From Saccharopolyspora thermophila (GTDB lineage: Bacteria > Actinomycetota > Actinomycetes > Mycobacteriales > Pseudonocardiaceae): a stretch of 64,000 nt of DNA. The DNA is taken from contig NZ_BMMT01000001.1 of NCBI RefSeq assembly GCF_014646075.1, positions 645,930-709,929 on the forward strand. The letters run 5' to 3'. The number at the start of each line of letters is the position of its first letter. The stretch's first letter is position 1. Positions 1 through 6,029 of the stretch are shown here, piece after piece. The notes beneath the pieces were generated by a model. That model searched no databases and was not told the DNA's origin. It worked only from the letters and a program-made list of their open reading frames with translations. A program made the position numbers and the translations under genes.

Positions 1-103
1 CCCGGCGAGTCTGCTCCCGCACTGCGTCAGCCTCGGCCTGCGCCTTCGCGGCCTCGGCCCTCGCGATCGTCCGCGCCGCACGCGGGTCGTAAATCGTGGT
101 CAT
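1..103 (-). CDS. SpdB-like transfer protein, N-terminal fragment
   Basis: The ATG at 103 (minus strand) opens a frame that runs off the left edge after 34 codons. The visible part starts MTTIYDPRAAR and continues as an Ala/Glu-rich, probably coiled-coil stretch. This opening is typical of DUF2637/SpdB-like transfer proteins of actinomycete integrative elements (family knowledge, not searched). Its start overlaps the stop of the preceding small membrane gene by four bases (ATGA), so it is the next gene of the transfer operon. Only the N-terminus is visible, so the function is a contextual inference. Confidence 0.55.
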   Translation of the reverse strand, partial: MTTIYDPRAARTIARAEAAKAQAEADAVREQTRR

Positions 104-330
104 CGCCCGCTCACCCCCAACCGCGGAGCCGGGGCGAGCTCGGCGAGCCGGTCAACCCCGACCATCACCAACCGCAGCACCGCACCCACACCAACCAGCA
201 GCAGCACCGGCAACACCGTGACCACCGCGAAGCGACCCACCACGAGCAGCACCAGCAGCAGCATCGGCAGCACAACCAACACCAGCAGCTCAACCAGCCG
301 GGACCCGGCCCAGCCCAGCGCCGTCTTCAT
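100..330 (-). CDS. Small membrane protein of the element's transfer operon
   Basis: This 76-residue protein starts at ATG 330 (MKTALGW). It is almost entirely hydrophobic, with two predicted membrane helices at about residues 14-32 and 34-55, and ends in a short polar tail. Its start overlaps the stop of the upstream gene by one base (TGATG), and its stop overlaps the downstream SpdB-like start, so it is translationally coupled on both sides. Small membrane proteins of this kind (Spd proteins) take part in intramycelial plasmid spreading in actinomycetes. That role is inferred from context; I do not recognise a specific family. Confidence 0.55.
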   Translation of the reverse strand: MKTALGWAGSRLVELLVLVVLPMLLLVLLVVGRFAVVTVLPVLLLVGVGAVLRLVMVGVDRLAELAPAPRLGVSGR

Positions 331-807
331 CACGCACCCCCCACCACTGCGGTCAGCAGGGCGGCGACGAACAGCCACAGCCAGTGCCAGGACTGGTCCA
401 GCACGTACGCGCCGGTCCCGAGGTTCGGGTTGTCGTCGTGACCGTCACGGGGAGCGCCGAGCCGGTAGAACCCGGCGTTCCCGCTGATCGCGGCCAGCCG
501 TGCGAGGGTGAAGCGGCGGTCGGCCCAGTAGTGGGTCACCGCGGACACCACCTGGCCGAGCACGAACCCGACCGGGGTGATCGCCAGGCCCAGCACCGCC
601 CACACGAGCGCGACGACCAGCGCCGTCACGGCGGTGTAGGTGGCGACGTGCTTGAAGCAGTTCCACCGGCCGACCCAGTTGCGCAGGTGCTTGTGCCCGG
701 CCTGGTGGCTGGTCTGCACCCAGTGATCCGCCACGTTTGTGCGCCACCAGCAGGCTCGGCAGCACCGCCGCGAACGTCACCGCGGCGTCGAGGTTCCCGA
801 TGCTCAT
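330..807 (-). pseudogene. Spread/transfer membrane protein gene with an apparent +1 frameshift
   Basis: The segment from ATG 807 reads MSIGNLDAAVTFAAVLPSLL then VAHK and leaves the conserved frame. The next frame, usually started at GTG 734, continues VADHWVQTSHQAGHK and runs through membrane helices to the stop at 330. Related actinomycete element proteins, as I recall them, join these parts without a break as VAH-x-VADHWVQT. Deleting one T from the TTT at 736-738 (AAA in the mRNA) restores one open frame of about 158 residues with three to four membrane segments. ATG 807 overlaps the upstream stop (TGATG), supporting 807 as the original start. It could be a real mutation, a sequencing error in a homopolymer, or frameshifting at AAAC. 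The downstream part alone would be a 134-residue protein. Confidence 0.6.
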
Positions 808-1205
808 CACCGGCTCACCCCCACCAGCTCGCCGCGCACCCGGCGCGGGGCCGGGGCGTTGACCGGCGCGAAGACCTCGGCCACCTTGGCGCGGATCGCC
901 TGGATCAGCGCGTACTCGTCCGTACCGGGCTCGGTCTCCTCGATGGTCAGCTGCGCTTCCTCGATCACGTCGGCCGAGTCGTTGAGCAGCGTGTCGAACA
1001 GCACTTGCCGCGCGTAGTCGGCGTCCAGCTCCGACAACTGCGCGCCCCCCTTGATGACCACGTAGAACACCGCCACGATGTCCTCATAGGACAGCGGCAC
1101 GACCATCGCGACCTGCAACGCCGCCGGGGTCTCGCTGCTCTGCCGCAGCGCAGCAACGAACTCGGTGCGCTGCCCGTTGACCAGTCCATAAGTTTTGTGC
1201 GTCAT
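807..1205 (-). CDS. Hypothetical protein of the transfer operon
   Basis: This 132-residue protein starts at ATG 1205, two bases after the stop of the excisionase-like gene, and its stop overlaps the next start (TGATG). It has no predicted signal peptide or membrane helix, is acidic in the centre, and looks mainly helical (for example around EEAQLTIEETEP). I do not recognise the family. Its fixed place between the excisionase-like gene and the spread genes suggests an element-specific role. A coupled position and codon use like that of its neighbours support it as a real gene. Confidence 0.6.
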   Translation of the reverse strand: MTHKTYGLVNGQRTEFVAALRQSSETPAALQVAMVVPLSYEDIVAVFYVVIKGGAQLSELDADYARQVLFDTLLNDSADVIEEAQLTIEETEPGTDEYALIQAIRAKVAEVFAPVNAPAPRRVRGELVGVSR

Positions 1206-1206
1206 C

Positions 1207-1470
1207 TCAGGCCACCTCCTTGCCGTCCTGGTGGGCGGCGTCGGTGGCCGACGCGGCCTCGGACGCGGACGGCTCGATCGGGGCCATGCCCAGGCTCATG
1301 AGGTAGGCGTTCAGCGACTCGGCCGGGATGCGCAGCGCGCCGTTGCCGAACCCGACCCGCACGGAGTGCAGCCGCCCGGACTCCGCCAGGCGGTAGACCG
1401 TCGAAACGTGGACGTCGAGCATCTGGGCGACTGCCTTGACTCGGTACATCCGAGTACCGTTGACCTGCAT
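1207..1470 (-). CDS. Excisionase-like helix-turn-helix protein (HTH_17 type)
   Basis: This is an 87-residue protein starting at ATG 1470. Residues 9-60 form a MerR/excisionase-type winged helix, with MYRVKAVAQMLDVHVSTVYR followed by LAESGRL and a wing ending at RIPAESLNAYL. Proteins of this kind either direct excision with the integrase or regulate transfer. Here it heads a leftward operon of transfer genes rather than sitting beside an integrase, so a regulatory role is equally possible. It diverges from the GntR gene at 1666, and its leader carries a strong hairpin (1498-1529). Confidence 0.75.
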   Translation of the reverse strand: MQVNGTRMYRVKAVAQMLDVHVSTVYRLAESGRLHSVRVGFGNGALRIPAESLNAYLMSLGMAPIEPSASEAASATDAAHQDGKEVA

Positions 1471-1497
1471 CGTTAGCGTTCCCTGCTTTCGATGTCC

Positions 1498-1529
1498 GCC
1501 CCGGTTGGTGTGCCAGCACCAACCGGGGC
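1498..1529 (-). promoter_or_regulatory. Hairpin in the leader of the transfer operon
   Basis: GCCCCGGTTGGTG pairs perfectly with CACCAACCGGGGC (13-bp stem, loop TGCCAG). It lies 28 bases upstream of the excisionase-like start, between the likely promoter and the first gene. No T-tract follows on the minus strand, so it may be an attenuator or a stability element rather than a simple terminator. Confidence 0.55.
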
Positions 1530-1577
1530 TTCGTGCTTCCTGTGCGAAACAGGCGAACCCTGCTTACACTGCAAGCT

Positions 1578-1658
1578 TAGCTATCAGTGTCATAACAGTG
1601 CAACCGTGACAACTGCTCTGTTCGAGTGATCTGACAGAGCTAGCTATCGCGATAGAGT
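1578..1658. promoter_or_regulatory. Divergent promoter region with GntR/KorSA-type operator candidates
   Basis: TAGCTATC occurs at 1578-1585 and again at 1641-1648. The second copy runs into the perfect palindrome CTATCGCGATAG (1644-1655). On the plus strand CTGACA (1631-1636) and TAGAGT (1653-1658) form a plausible -35/-10 pair with 16-bp spacing that would start a leaderless transcript at ATG 1666. The palindrome overlaps this -10, which fits autorepression by the GntR protein. The other copy lies towards the leftward transfer promoter. Assignment of the binding protein is inference. Confidence 0.5.
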
Positions 1659-1665
1659 CGGGTCC

Positions 1666-2058
1666 ATGGGACTGAACCCCGGAGACAAGCGCCCCGCGTA
1701 CCAGCAGGTTGCAGACAACCTGCGGCGAATGATCGTTACCGGCGAGCTCGCGCCGGGCGACCAACTGCCGTCGATCTCCGCTCTCAGGGAGGAGTACGGC
1801 ATCTCACCCATGACAGCGCGGGCAGCGATCAAGGAGTTGAGCAGCGCTGGTCTGGTGGTCGTTCGCCAGGGGCAGGGTGCCTTCGTCCTCGAAGGTGCCG
1901 CAGCGAAGACCGATCTCACCGTTGACGACCTGGCCGAGCTCTTCCAGCAGCTCAGCTCGGCGGTCGAGACGCTCACCCAGCGGGTAGCTGAGATCGAGGC
2001 GAAGCTTCCTGCTGATCAGGAGAAGTCCGAGCCTCAAGGGCGGAAACGCGGTCGCTGA
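1666..2058 (+). CDS. GntR-family repressor of the integrative element (KorSA-like)
   Basis: This 130-residue protein has an N-terminal GntR winged helix (about residues 8-76), with AYQQVADNLRRMI at the start of the domain and the recognition helix region SPMTARAAIKEL. The C-terminus is a short coiled coil (about residues 84-112) instead of a large effector domain, giving the short architecture of KorSA-type regulators that repress replication and transfer of pSAM2-like elements. No ribosome site precedes ATG 1666, and the promoter position suggests a leaderless mRNA. It diverges from the transfer operon. Confidence 0.8.
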   Translation: MGLNPGDKRPAYQQVADNLRRMIVTGELAPGDQLPSISALREEYGISPMTARAAIKELSSAGLVVVRQGQGAFVLEGAAAKTDLTVDDLAELFQQLSSAVETLTQRVAEIEAKLPADQEKSEPQGRKRGR

Positions 2059-2149
2059 GTTCCGCGACCTGGTCCACGATCGTCAGCGCCAATTCGCAGT
2101 TCGTTCAAGTTCATCTTCTGGCTTCCCATGGTGATCCCGTCCTTGGATG

Positions 2150-2230
2150 ATTGGCGGGGCAGGGGACGGGAAGGTCTGCCCCGCCAATCGGTAGGTCAGC
2201 CCTGCTATGTCGGGGAAAGCAGGGCTGACC
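2150..2230. terminator. Two tandem strong hairpins between convergent genes
   Basis: GATTGGCGGGGCAG (2150-2163) pairs with CTGCCCCGCCAATC (2177-2190), a 14-bp stem. GTCAGCCCTGC (2196-2206) pairs with GCAGGGCTGAC (2220-2230), an 11-bp stem. They lie between the GntR gene (plus) and the gene ending at 2322 (minus), so a bidirectional double terminator is the simplest reading. Both loops are G-rich. Element DNA at 2059-2321 holds no other feature I can support. Confidence 0.65.
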
Positions 2231-2321
2231 AAGCCGTCACAGGTAGATCCGGACGCGCCGTCGGCGCATCCGACGTCCTTCGCGCTTCTTGCGCCAGCGC
2301 TGCATCAGCCTCACGAGCACG

Positions 2322-2579
2322 TCAGCGGCCCTCCGGTTCGGCGAACTGGGCGACCGCGCTGCTCACGCACTCGTTGAGCCGAAGCAAATTCCGACGCCCC
2401 AGCGTGTAGACGACCGGCGTCAGGGAGTCGATGAGCAGGTCGGCGGTGTTGAACTCCGGCCACAGGGTGACCTCGATGCCGGTTCGATCGGCGATCAGCA
2501 TGCGTTTCGGCTTGCCCAGCGGCATCGGGACACCGGTCAGGTACTCGCTCGGCCAGGGGAGTCCGGCAGGGTGGGGCAT
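2322..2579 (-). CDS. Hypothetical protein, element cargo
   Basis: This 85-residue soluble protein starts at ATG 2579, overlapping the stop of the upstream gene by one base (TGATG). It begins with a Pro-rich stretch (MPHPAGLPWPSEYLTGVPMP) and continues with a mixed alpha/beta segment including TLWPEFNTADLLIDSL. I do not recognise a domain. Coupling to the 2579-2866 gene suggests the two products act together. No membrane segment or signal is visible. Confidence 0.5.
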   Translation of the reverse strand: MPHPAGLPWPSEYLTGVPMPLGKPKRMLIADRTGIEVTLWPEFNTADLLIDSLTPVVYTLGRRNLLRLNECVSSAVAQFAEPEGR

Positions 2580-2866
2580 CAGGCATCACCCTCGCTGGAC
2601 AGAGCCCCGGAGGACTGGATGCCGTCAACGTGAAGACGGTGCCGCCCGAGGCTCTGCTGTTCGCACCACTGGGCGAAGTCGAGCGCCGCGCTGGCCAGGC
2701 CACGAGCGAAGCGGGCAGCGTCACCTGGGCCACCCAGCCGTGCGGGGACCTGCACACTCAGCGCGGCGCCTCCAACGCCGACCATGAGCTGCCGCACGCC
2801 AGGCGTTGGTTCGACGACCTCAGCCCCGTCACCAGCAGCAGGCTGCACGATCACGTACATGCTCAC
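2579..2866 (-). CDS. Hypothetical protein, element cargo
   Basis: This 95-residue protein starts at GTG 2866, with GGAAGGA about eight bases upstream, which favours this start over ATG 2860. A beta-rich first half is followed by a helix containing ARFARGLASAALDFAQWCE. The family is unknown to me. It is translationally coupled to the downstream 85-residue gene, and together they form a two-gene leftward unit between two terminator regions. Confidence 0.55.
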   Translation of the reverse strand: MSMYVIVQPAAGDGAEVVEPTPGVRQLMVGVGGAALSVQVPARLGGPGDAARFARGLASAALDFAQWCEQQSLGRHRLHVDGIQSSGALSSEGDA

Positions 2867-2936
2867 GGGTTCTGTCCTTCCTGATCAGCCCCACCTCTTG
2901 GGGCGCTGGTATCAGGATAACCCGGAATCAAGAAGA

Positions 2937-2961
2937 GGACCCGGACAAACTGTCCGGGTCC
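2937..2961 (-). terminator. Intrinsic terminator of the XRE-flavoprotein operon
   Basis: GGACCCGGACA (2937-2947) and TGTCCGGGTCC (2951-2961) form a perfect 11-bp stem with an AAC loop. It lies four bases beyond the flavoprotein stop, and a T-rich stretch (TCTTCTTGATT) follows on the minus strand. Confidence 0.8.
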
Positions 2962-2964
2962 GTT

Positions 2965-3540
2965 TCAGTCGCTACTGGACACGCCTTGACCAGGCACGAT
3001 CGCATCGACAGCGTCGAGGATCTTCGCCCACGGGAGATCCTTGCCCGGAGCGCTGCGAGGTTCGTGCAGTGGCCAGTACTCGTCGCCCATCAGCAGGTGC
3101 ACTCCCGCGCTGCGAAGCCCCTCGATGTGTGAGTTCCAGGCGGGCTGTCGTGCGTGCGCCGCGTTGATCCTCGGGAAGACGGCGACCGGCACGACCTGGC
3201 CGCCGATCGCTTCGCACACGCTGGTCAGCGCTTGGTTGTCGGCCAGGCCGAGGGCGAGCTTTGCGACCGTGTTGGACGAGGCCGGGCAGACCAGGTAGCA
3301 GTCGATCGGCGGGTGCGGGCTCGGTTCGCCCGGCAAGCGCGGGGAGACACGGCACGGCTGGCCGGTCACCTTCTCGATCTGCTCGATCTCGCCAGTGGCC
3401 TCCAGCCATGTGCCGGCGGTGGGCGTCAACGTGACCGCGACCTGCCAGCCGCGGGCGATCGCCGGTTCGATCAACGCGGGCCGGATGCGCTCCAGCCCCC
3501 CGGCGGCAGAACCGATCAAACCGAGTGTGCGTGTGCTCAT
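2965..3540 (-). CDS. Flavoprotein, HFCD (phosphopantothenoylcysteine decarboxylase-like) family
   Basis: This is a 191-residue protein starting at ATG 3540, whose first bases overlap the stop of the XRE gene (ATGA). It opens with a Rossmann-like strand-loop (LGLIGSAAGG) and contains CPASSNTVAKLALGLADN, which matches the conserved P-A-(T/S)-A-N-T-x-x-K-x-x-x-G-x-A-D signature of homo-oligomeric flavin-containing Cys decarboxylases (EpiD, Dfp/CoaB type). The substrate is unknown. Single-domain members next to XRE regulators are common in Streptomyces relatives and their mobile elements. Its role could be modification of a peptide or small molecule, but nothing here fixes that. Confidence 0.75.
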   Translation of the reverse strand: MSTRTLGLIGSAAGGLERIRPALIEPAIARGWQVAVTLTPTAGTWLEATGEIEQIEKVTGQPCRVSPRLPGEPSPHPPIDCYLVCPASSNTVAKLALGLADNQALTSVCEAIGGQVVPVAVFPRINAAHARQPAWNSHIEGLRSAGVHLLMGDEYWPLHEPRSAPGKDLPWAKILDAVDAIVPGQGVSSSD

Positions 3541-4772
3541 CGAACCGCCCTGCATCGTTCAGCCAACCCCAGCAACGGCGAGGACTTCCCGTTGCTCACC
3601 GGCGCGCGCCGGTACATCGTCCGCACAACTTCGCGGACCATCGAACTGTGCCGCACCAGCTGCGGTGCCTTCTGCTCTGCGTCGAGCAGCACCCGCAGCG
3701 CGTCGTCATCCCGCGCGAGCATGCTCAGTGCTCGCGCGAGGTCGATCGCGTGCGTGACCTGGCGCTCGATCGGAAGATGAGTGGGGCGGACGGCTTCGCC
3801 GCGCTCGACGACGTTCGCGACGTCGCCAAGGTCGAGCGCAGCCGACAAGCGGTGCAACTCGACGTTGGACGGCCCGAAGCCGGTCTGCCAGTAGTTCGCG
3901 TCTTTTCCGAGCCGCTCCGCGGCCGTGCTGGCCTGGTTCAGCAGCTCGGTCGCTGTGCGCCGGTCCTGCCGCCGCGCAGCTGCGACCGCCGTGCGGAGGA
4001 ACAGCATGCCGTACAGGCTCAGCGCCCCAGGATCGCCTTCACGCAGCGCGGGAGCCATCCAGCGCGCCGCAGTCTCGCCGAGGCTCAGCGCCTCGTCGAA
4101 GCGGCCGACCGCCAGTAGGGCATGAGTCCCGGCGCGCGCGGCGGAAGCTAGGACGAGCGGGTCCTCGGCTTGGTCGGCGGCCTGCATAGCGCGCTCCGCA
4201 GCGATCCAGGACAGATCCGCCTCGCCGACCTTGCTCAGGGTCGTGGCGGCCAGATGGTGAATCCGCGCAGACACCGCGTAAGCCCTGCGCGCATAGCTCG
4301 GACGGCCAGCTGCGCCGCTTTCGAGCTGCTGGGCTGACTTGATCAAGCCCGGCAGTACGTCGATCACGTGCCCGACCGCACCGTTCTGGTACTGGTGCCA
4401 AGCTTCCTCGGTCACCCGAGCGACCGGCTCTGGATCGACGTACTCGGGTTGCAAGACGTCGCCGAAGAGTGTCCGGGACAGCCGCTGCGGAGACATTAGC
4501 GCGTCACGGACTGCGGGAACGTCGTCGTTGTTGTCCTCGTCTTCGAACAGCACCGGCTCGCCGAGCAGGTCGTTGAGCGTGACCCGGAGCTGGCGTGCCA
4601 GCTCGACCAGGACGTCAATGCGGTTCACCTGCCGCTCGCCGCGCTCGACCTTGCTCACCCAGTCCTCAGACCGGCCCATCAGCCCGGCAAGCAGCGCCTG
4701 CGACATGCCACGGCGACGCCGGTAGAACGCCACCCGTTCCCCGATACTCAGCTCATCTCCAGCGCCACGCAC
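3537..4772 (-). CDS. XRE-family regulator with helical (TPR-like) C-terminal domain
   Basis: This 411-residue protein starts at GTG 4772. Residues 11-70 are a Cro/C1-type helix-turn-helix (IGERVAFYRRRRGMSQALLA, then the SEDWVSKVERGERQ recognition region). From about residue 115 to the end it is a series of amphipathic helices rich in Ala/Leu/Arg, as in regulators with TPR repeats that bind peptides or small signals. It is translationally coupled (4-bp ATGA overlap) to the flavoprotein gene, so it probably regulates, or is modulated by, that enzyme's pathway. The effector is unknown. Confidence 0.75.
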   Translation of the reverse strand: MRGAGDELSIGERVAFYRRRRGMSQALLAGLMGRSEDWVSKVERGERQVNRIDVLVELARQLRVTLNDLLGEPVLFEDEDNNDDVPAVRDALMSPQRLSRTLFGDVLQPEYVDPEPVARVTEEAWHQYQNGAVGHVIDVLPGLIKSAQQLESGAAGRPSYARRAYAVSARIHHLAATTLSKVGEADLSWIAAERAMQAADQAEDPLVLASAARAGTHALLAVGRFDEALSLGETAARWMAPALREGDPGALSLYGMLFLRTAVAAARRQDRRTATELLNQASTAAERLGKDANYWQTGFGPSNVELHRLSAALDLGDVANVVERGEAVRPTHLPIERQVTHAIDLARALSMLARDDDALRVLLDAEQKAPQLVRHSSMVREVVRTMYRRAPVSNGKSSPLLGLAERCRAVR

Positions 4773-5005
4773 GCGATCGAGCGTAGCAACGGCAATCGTT
4801 ACGAACGAAGGTTCGCGGTGGTCAACCGGTCGGGCGCGGACCTGCGGTGTGTCACCGCTGTCACCTTGTCACCGCGTCGTTATTGACCTGCAGAAATCGA
4901 GGTGACAGCCGATTGGTCAGGACTCGCTATCGGGGCTGGAACAGTGGGGGCAGCAGGGCCGGGCAGCAGTTTGCCGGGACCTTGGGTCGGCGTCCGAATA
5001 AAAAC

Positions 5006-5049
5006 CGCTCTGCGGCCTTCTCAGGGCTCAATGAGAAGGCCGCAGAGCG
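5006..5049 (-). terminator. Strong intrinsic terminator with T-tract
   Basis: CGCTCTGCGGCCTTCTCA (5006-5023) pairs perfectly over 18 bp with its complement at 5032-5049 (loop GGGCTCAA). On the minus strand it is followed by GGTTTTTATT. It lies downstream of the small gene at 5132-5350 and supports that gene being transcribed leftward. The rest of 4773-5131 holds the XRE gene's upstream region and nothing else I can support. Confidence 0.85.
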
Positions 5050-5131
5050 ACACTTAGAACGGCGAGGCTCGATCGTGGAGAACGGCCCATCTGCTGGCCA
5101 CACGCCGTCTCAGCACCGTGATAGCCGTTGT

Positions 5132-5350
5132 TTACTGGCCACCGCTCCGGCGGGGTGGGTGGAAGTGAGAAGACTCAGGCCTGGTGCCGCGTAGCCATCG
5201 TTCGAACGCCTCTCGCTCATCGTATCGACGATCGAGCGCCCAACGTTCTGCAAGGACATAGAGCGTCCGAACGTCGCGCTGCAACTGCTCGTCGTATCGG
5301 ATCTCGTCTGTCGCAGGTCGCACGTCGTAGGACGTGATGAGGGTAGACAT
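5132..5350 (-). CDS. Small hypothetical protein near the element's right end
   Basis: The frame from ATG 5350 encodes 72 residues (MSTLITSYDVRPATDEIR and onward), with a charged helical centre (DVRTLYVLAERWALDRRYDE) and a Pro/His-rich end. I do not recognise the family. Support comes from the strong minus-strand terminator about 80 bases beyond its stop and from its position alone in the last 800 bp of the element. No clear ribosome site is seen, so confidence is moderate. Confidence 0.45.
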   Translation of the reverse strand: MSTLITSYDVRPATDEIRYDEQLQRDVRTLYVLAERWALDRRYDEREAFERWLRGTRPESSHFHPPRRSGGQ

Positions 5351-5750
5351 GCGGCCGGCTCGGCCGAACACCAGCGCGGGCTCAAGGTGTTAAGAAGACC
5401 CATGTCTGCGGGAGTGGACCGCTCATGCGTACGGCATATCCGCGACGGCGAACGAGCGCGTCGGTTCGCTCACCACCCGGTAGGTTGGCAACCTCATGCA
5501 GGTGGTCGTAGTACGGTGCCGAATCAGCTCACTCGGGGCAGGTATCGGCCGTGGTCATGCTCGATGCTCCTTGTTGTGGAGAGCGGATACGTGTCCGCGG
5601 TTGCGGTGCCCCTACTGTTACAGCATTCGTGGTCCGCGTGGACCATCTGTGGACCGCGACCATCGCGACAGGTGCGAAACGTGCAGGTCGGTGCAGCGGA
5701 GGCAAACGCCGTTTGAGCCGGTCCTTCCAGGTCGTGGAAGCAGAAAAGAA
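5351..5750. other. Gene-free end region of the integrative element
   Basis: I see no supported gene between the 72-residue gene and the attachment site. The stretch contains the inverted repeat AGGTTG-G-CAACCT (5482-5494), which could be an arm-type binding site for integrase or excisionase, but that is speculative. Integrase and replication genes, usually close to one end of such elements, are not here and must lie left of the window. Confidence 0.4.
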
Positions 5751-5792
5751 CTGGCAGTCAAGGGGTCACGGGTTCGAATCCCGTCAGCTCCA
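5751..5792 (+). repeat. Attachment site (att): remnant 3' half of tRNA-Ala
   Basis: From 5751 the sequence reads as a tRNA from the anticodon loop (CTGGCAG, anticodon GGC) through the T-arm (ACGGG-TTCGAAT-CCCGT, 5768-5784) and the 3' acceptor strand CAGCTCC with discriminator A at 5792. Position 70 is U, compatible with the G3-U70 identity pair of tRNA-Ala. No 5' half precedes it: the bases before 5751 cannot form the anticodon stem. This is what is left at the distal end when an element integrates into the 3' half of a tRNA gene and rebuilds the gene at its other end. The intact tRNA should lie left of the window. Confidence 0.8.
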
Positions 5793-5799
5793 CGCAGGT

Positions 5800-5835
5800 A
5801 GCGGGGCCGATGTTCGCGAGAGCATCGGCCCCGCT
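5800..5835 (+). terminator. Chromosomal terminator of the original tRNA gene
   Basis: AGCGGGGCCGATG (5800-5812) pairs perfectly with CATCGGCCCCGCT (5823-5835), a 13-bp stem with a 10-base loop, starting eight bases after the tRNA end. It belonged to the uninterrupted tRNA gene and now follows the att site. Confidence 0.75.
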
Positions 5836-6029
5836 GCTTCGTTGAGTGACTAACTGGGTGACCACCGCTTGCCGCGTTGGTCTGAGAAGAACCGGTCCGT
5901 GGTGCCCCGTGTCGCGTGCGGGTGGGTCCGCGCGTCGATCAAGCTTGGCCGGATCCCAGTCCCTGCATCCTGTGATGTTGGCCACCTTCGAGTACGTTGG
6001 GGTCGGCGTGGGAAGGTGGGCGACACGCG

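Noticed and set aside
1995-2115. Short minus-strand coiled-coil frame antisense to the GntR gene tail (reads LTIVDQVAELSDRVSALE)
   Set aside because: It would need a TTG start with no ribosome site, and the coiled-coil pattern mirrors the sense-strand coiled coil of the GntR protein.
5751-5835. A complete functional tRNA gene
   Set aside because: The 5' acceptor, D-arm and 5' anticodon stem are absent; only the 3' half is present.
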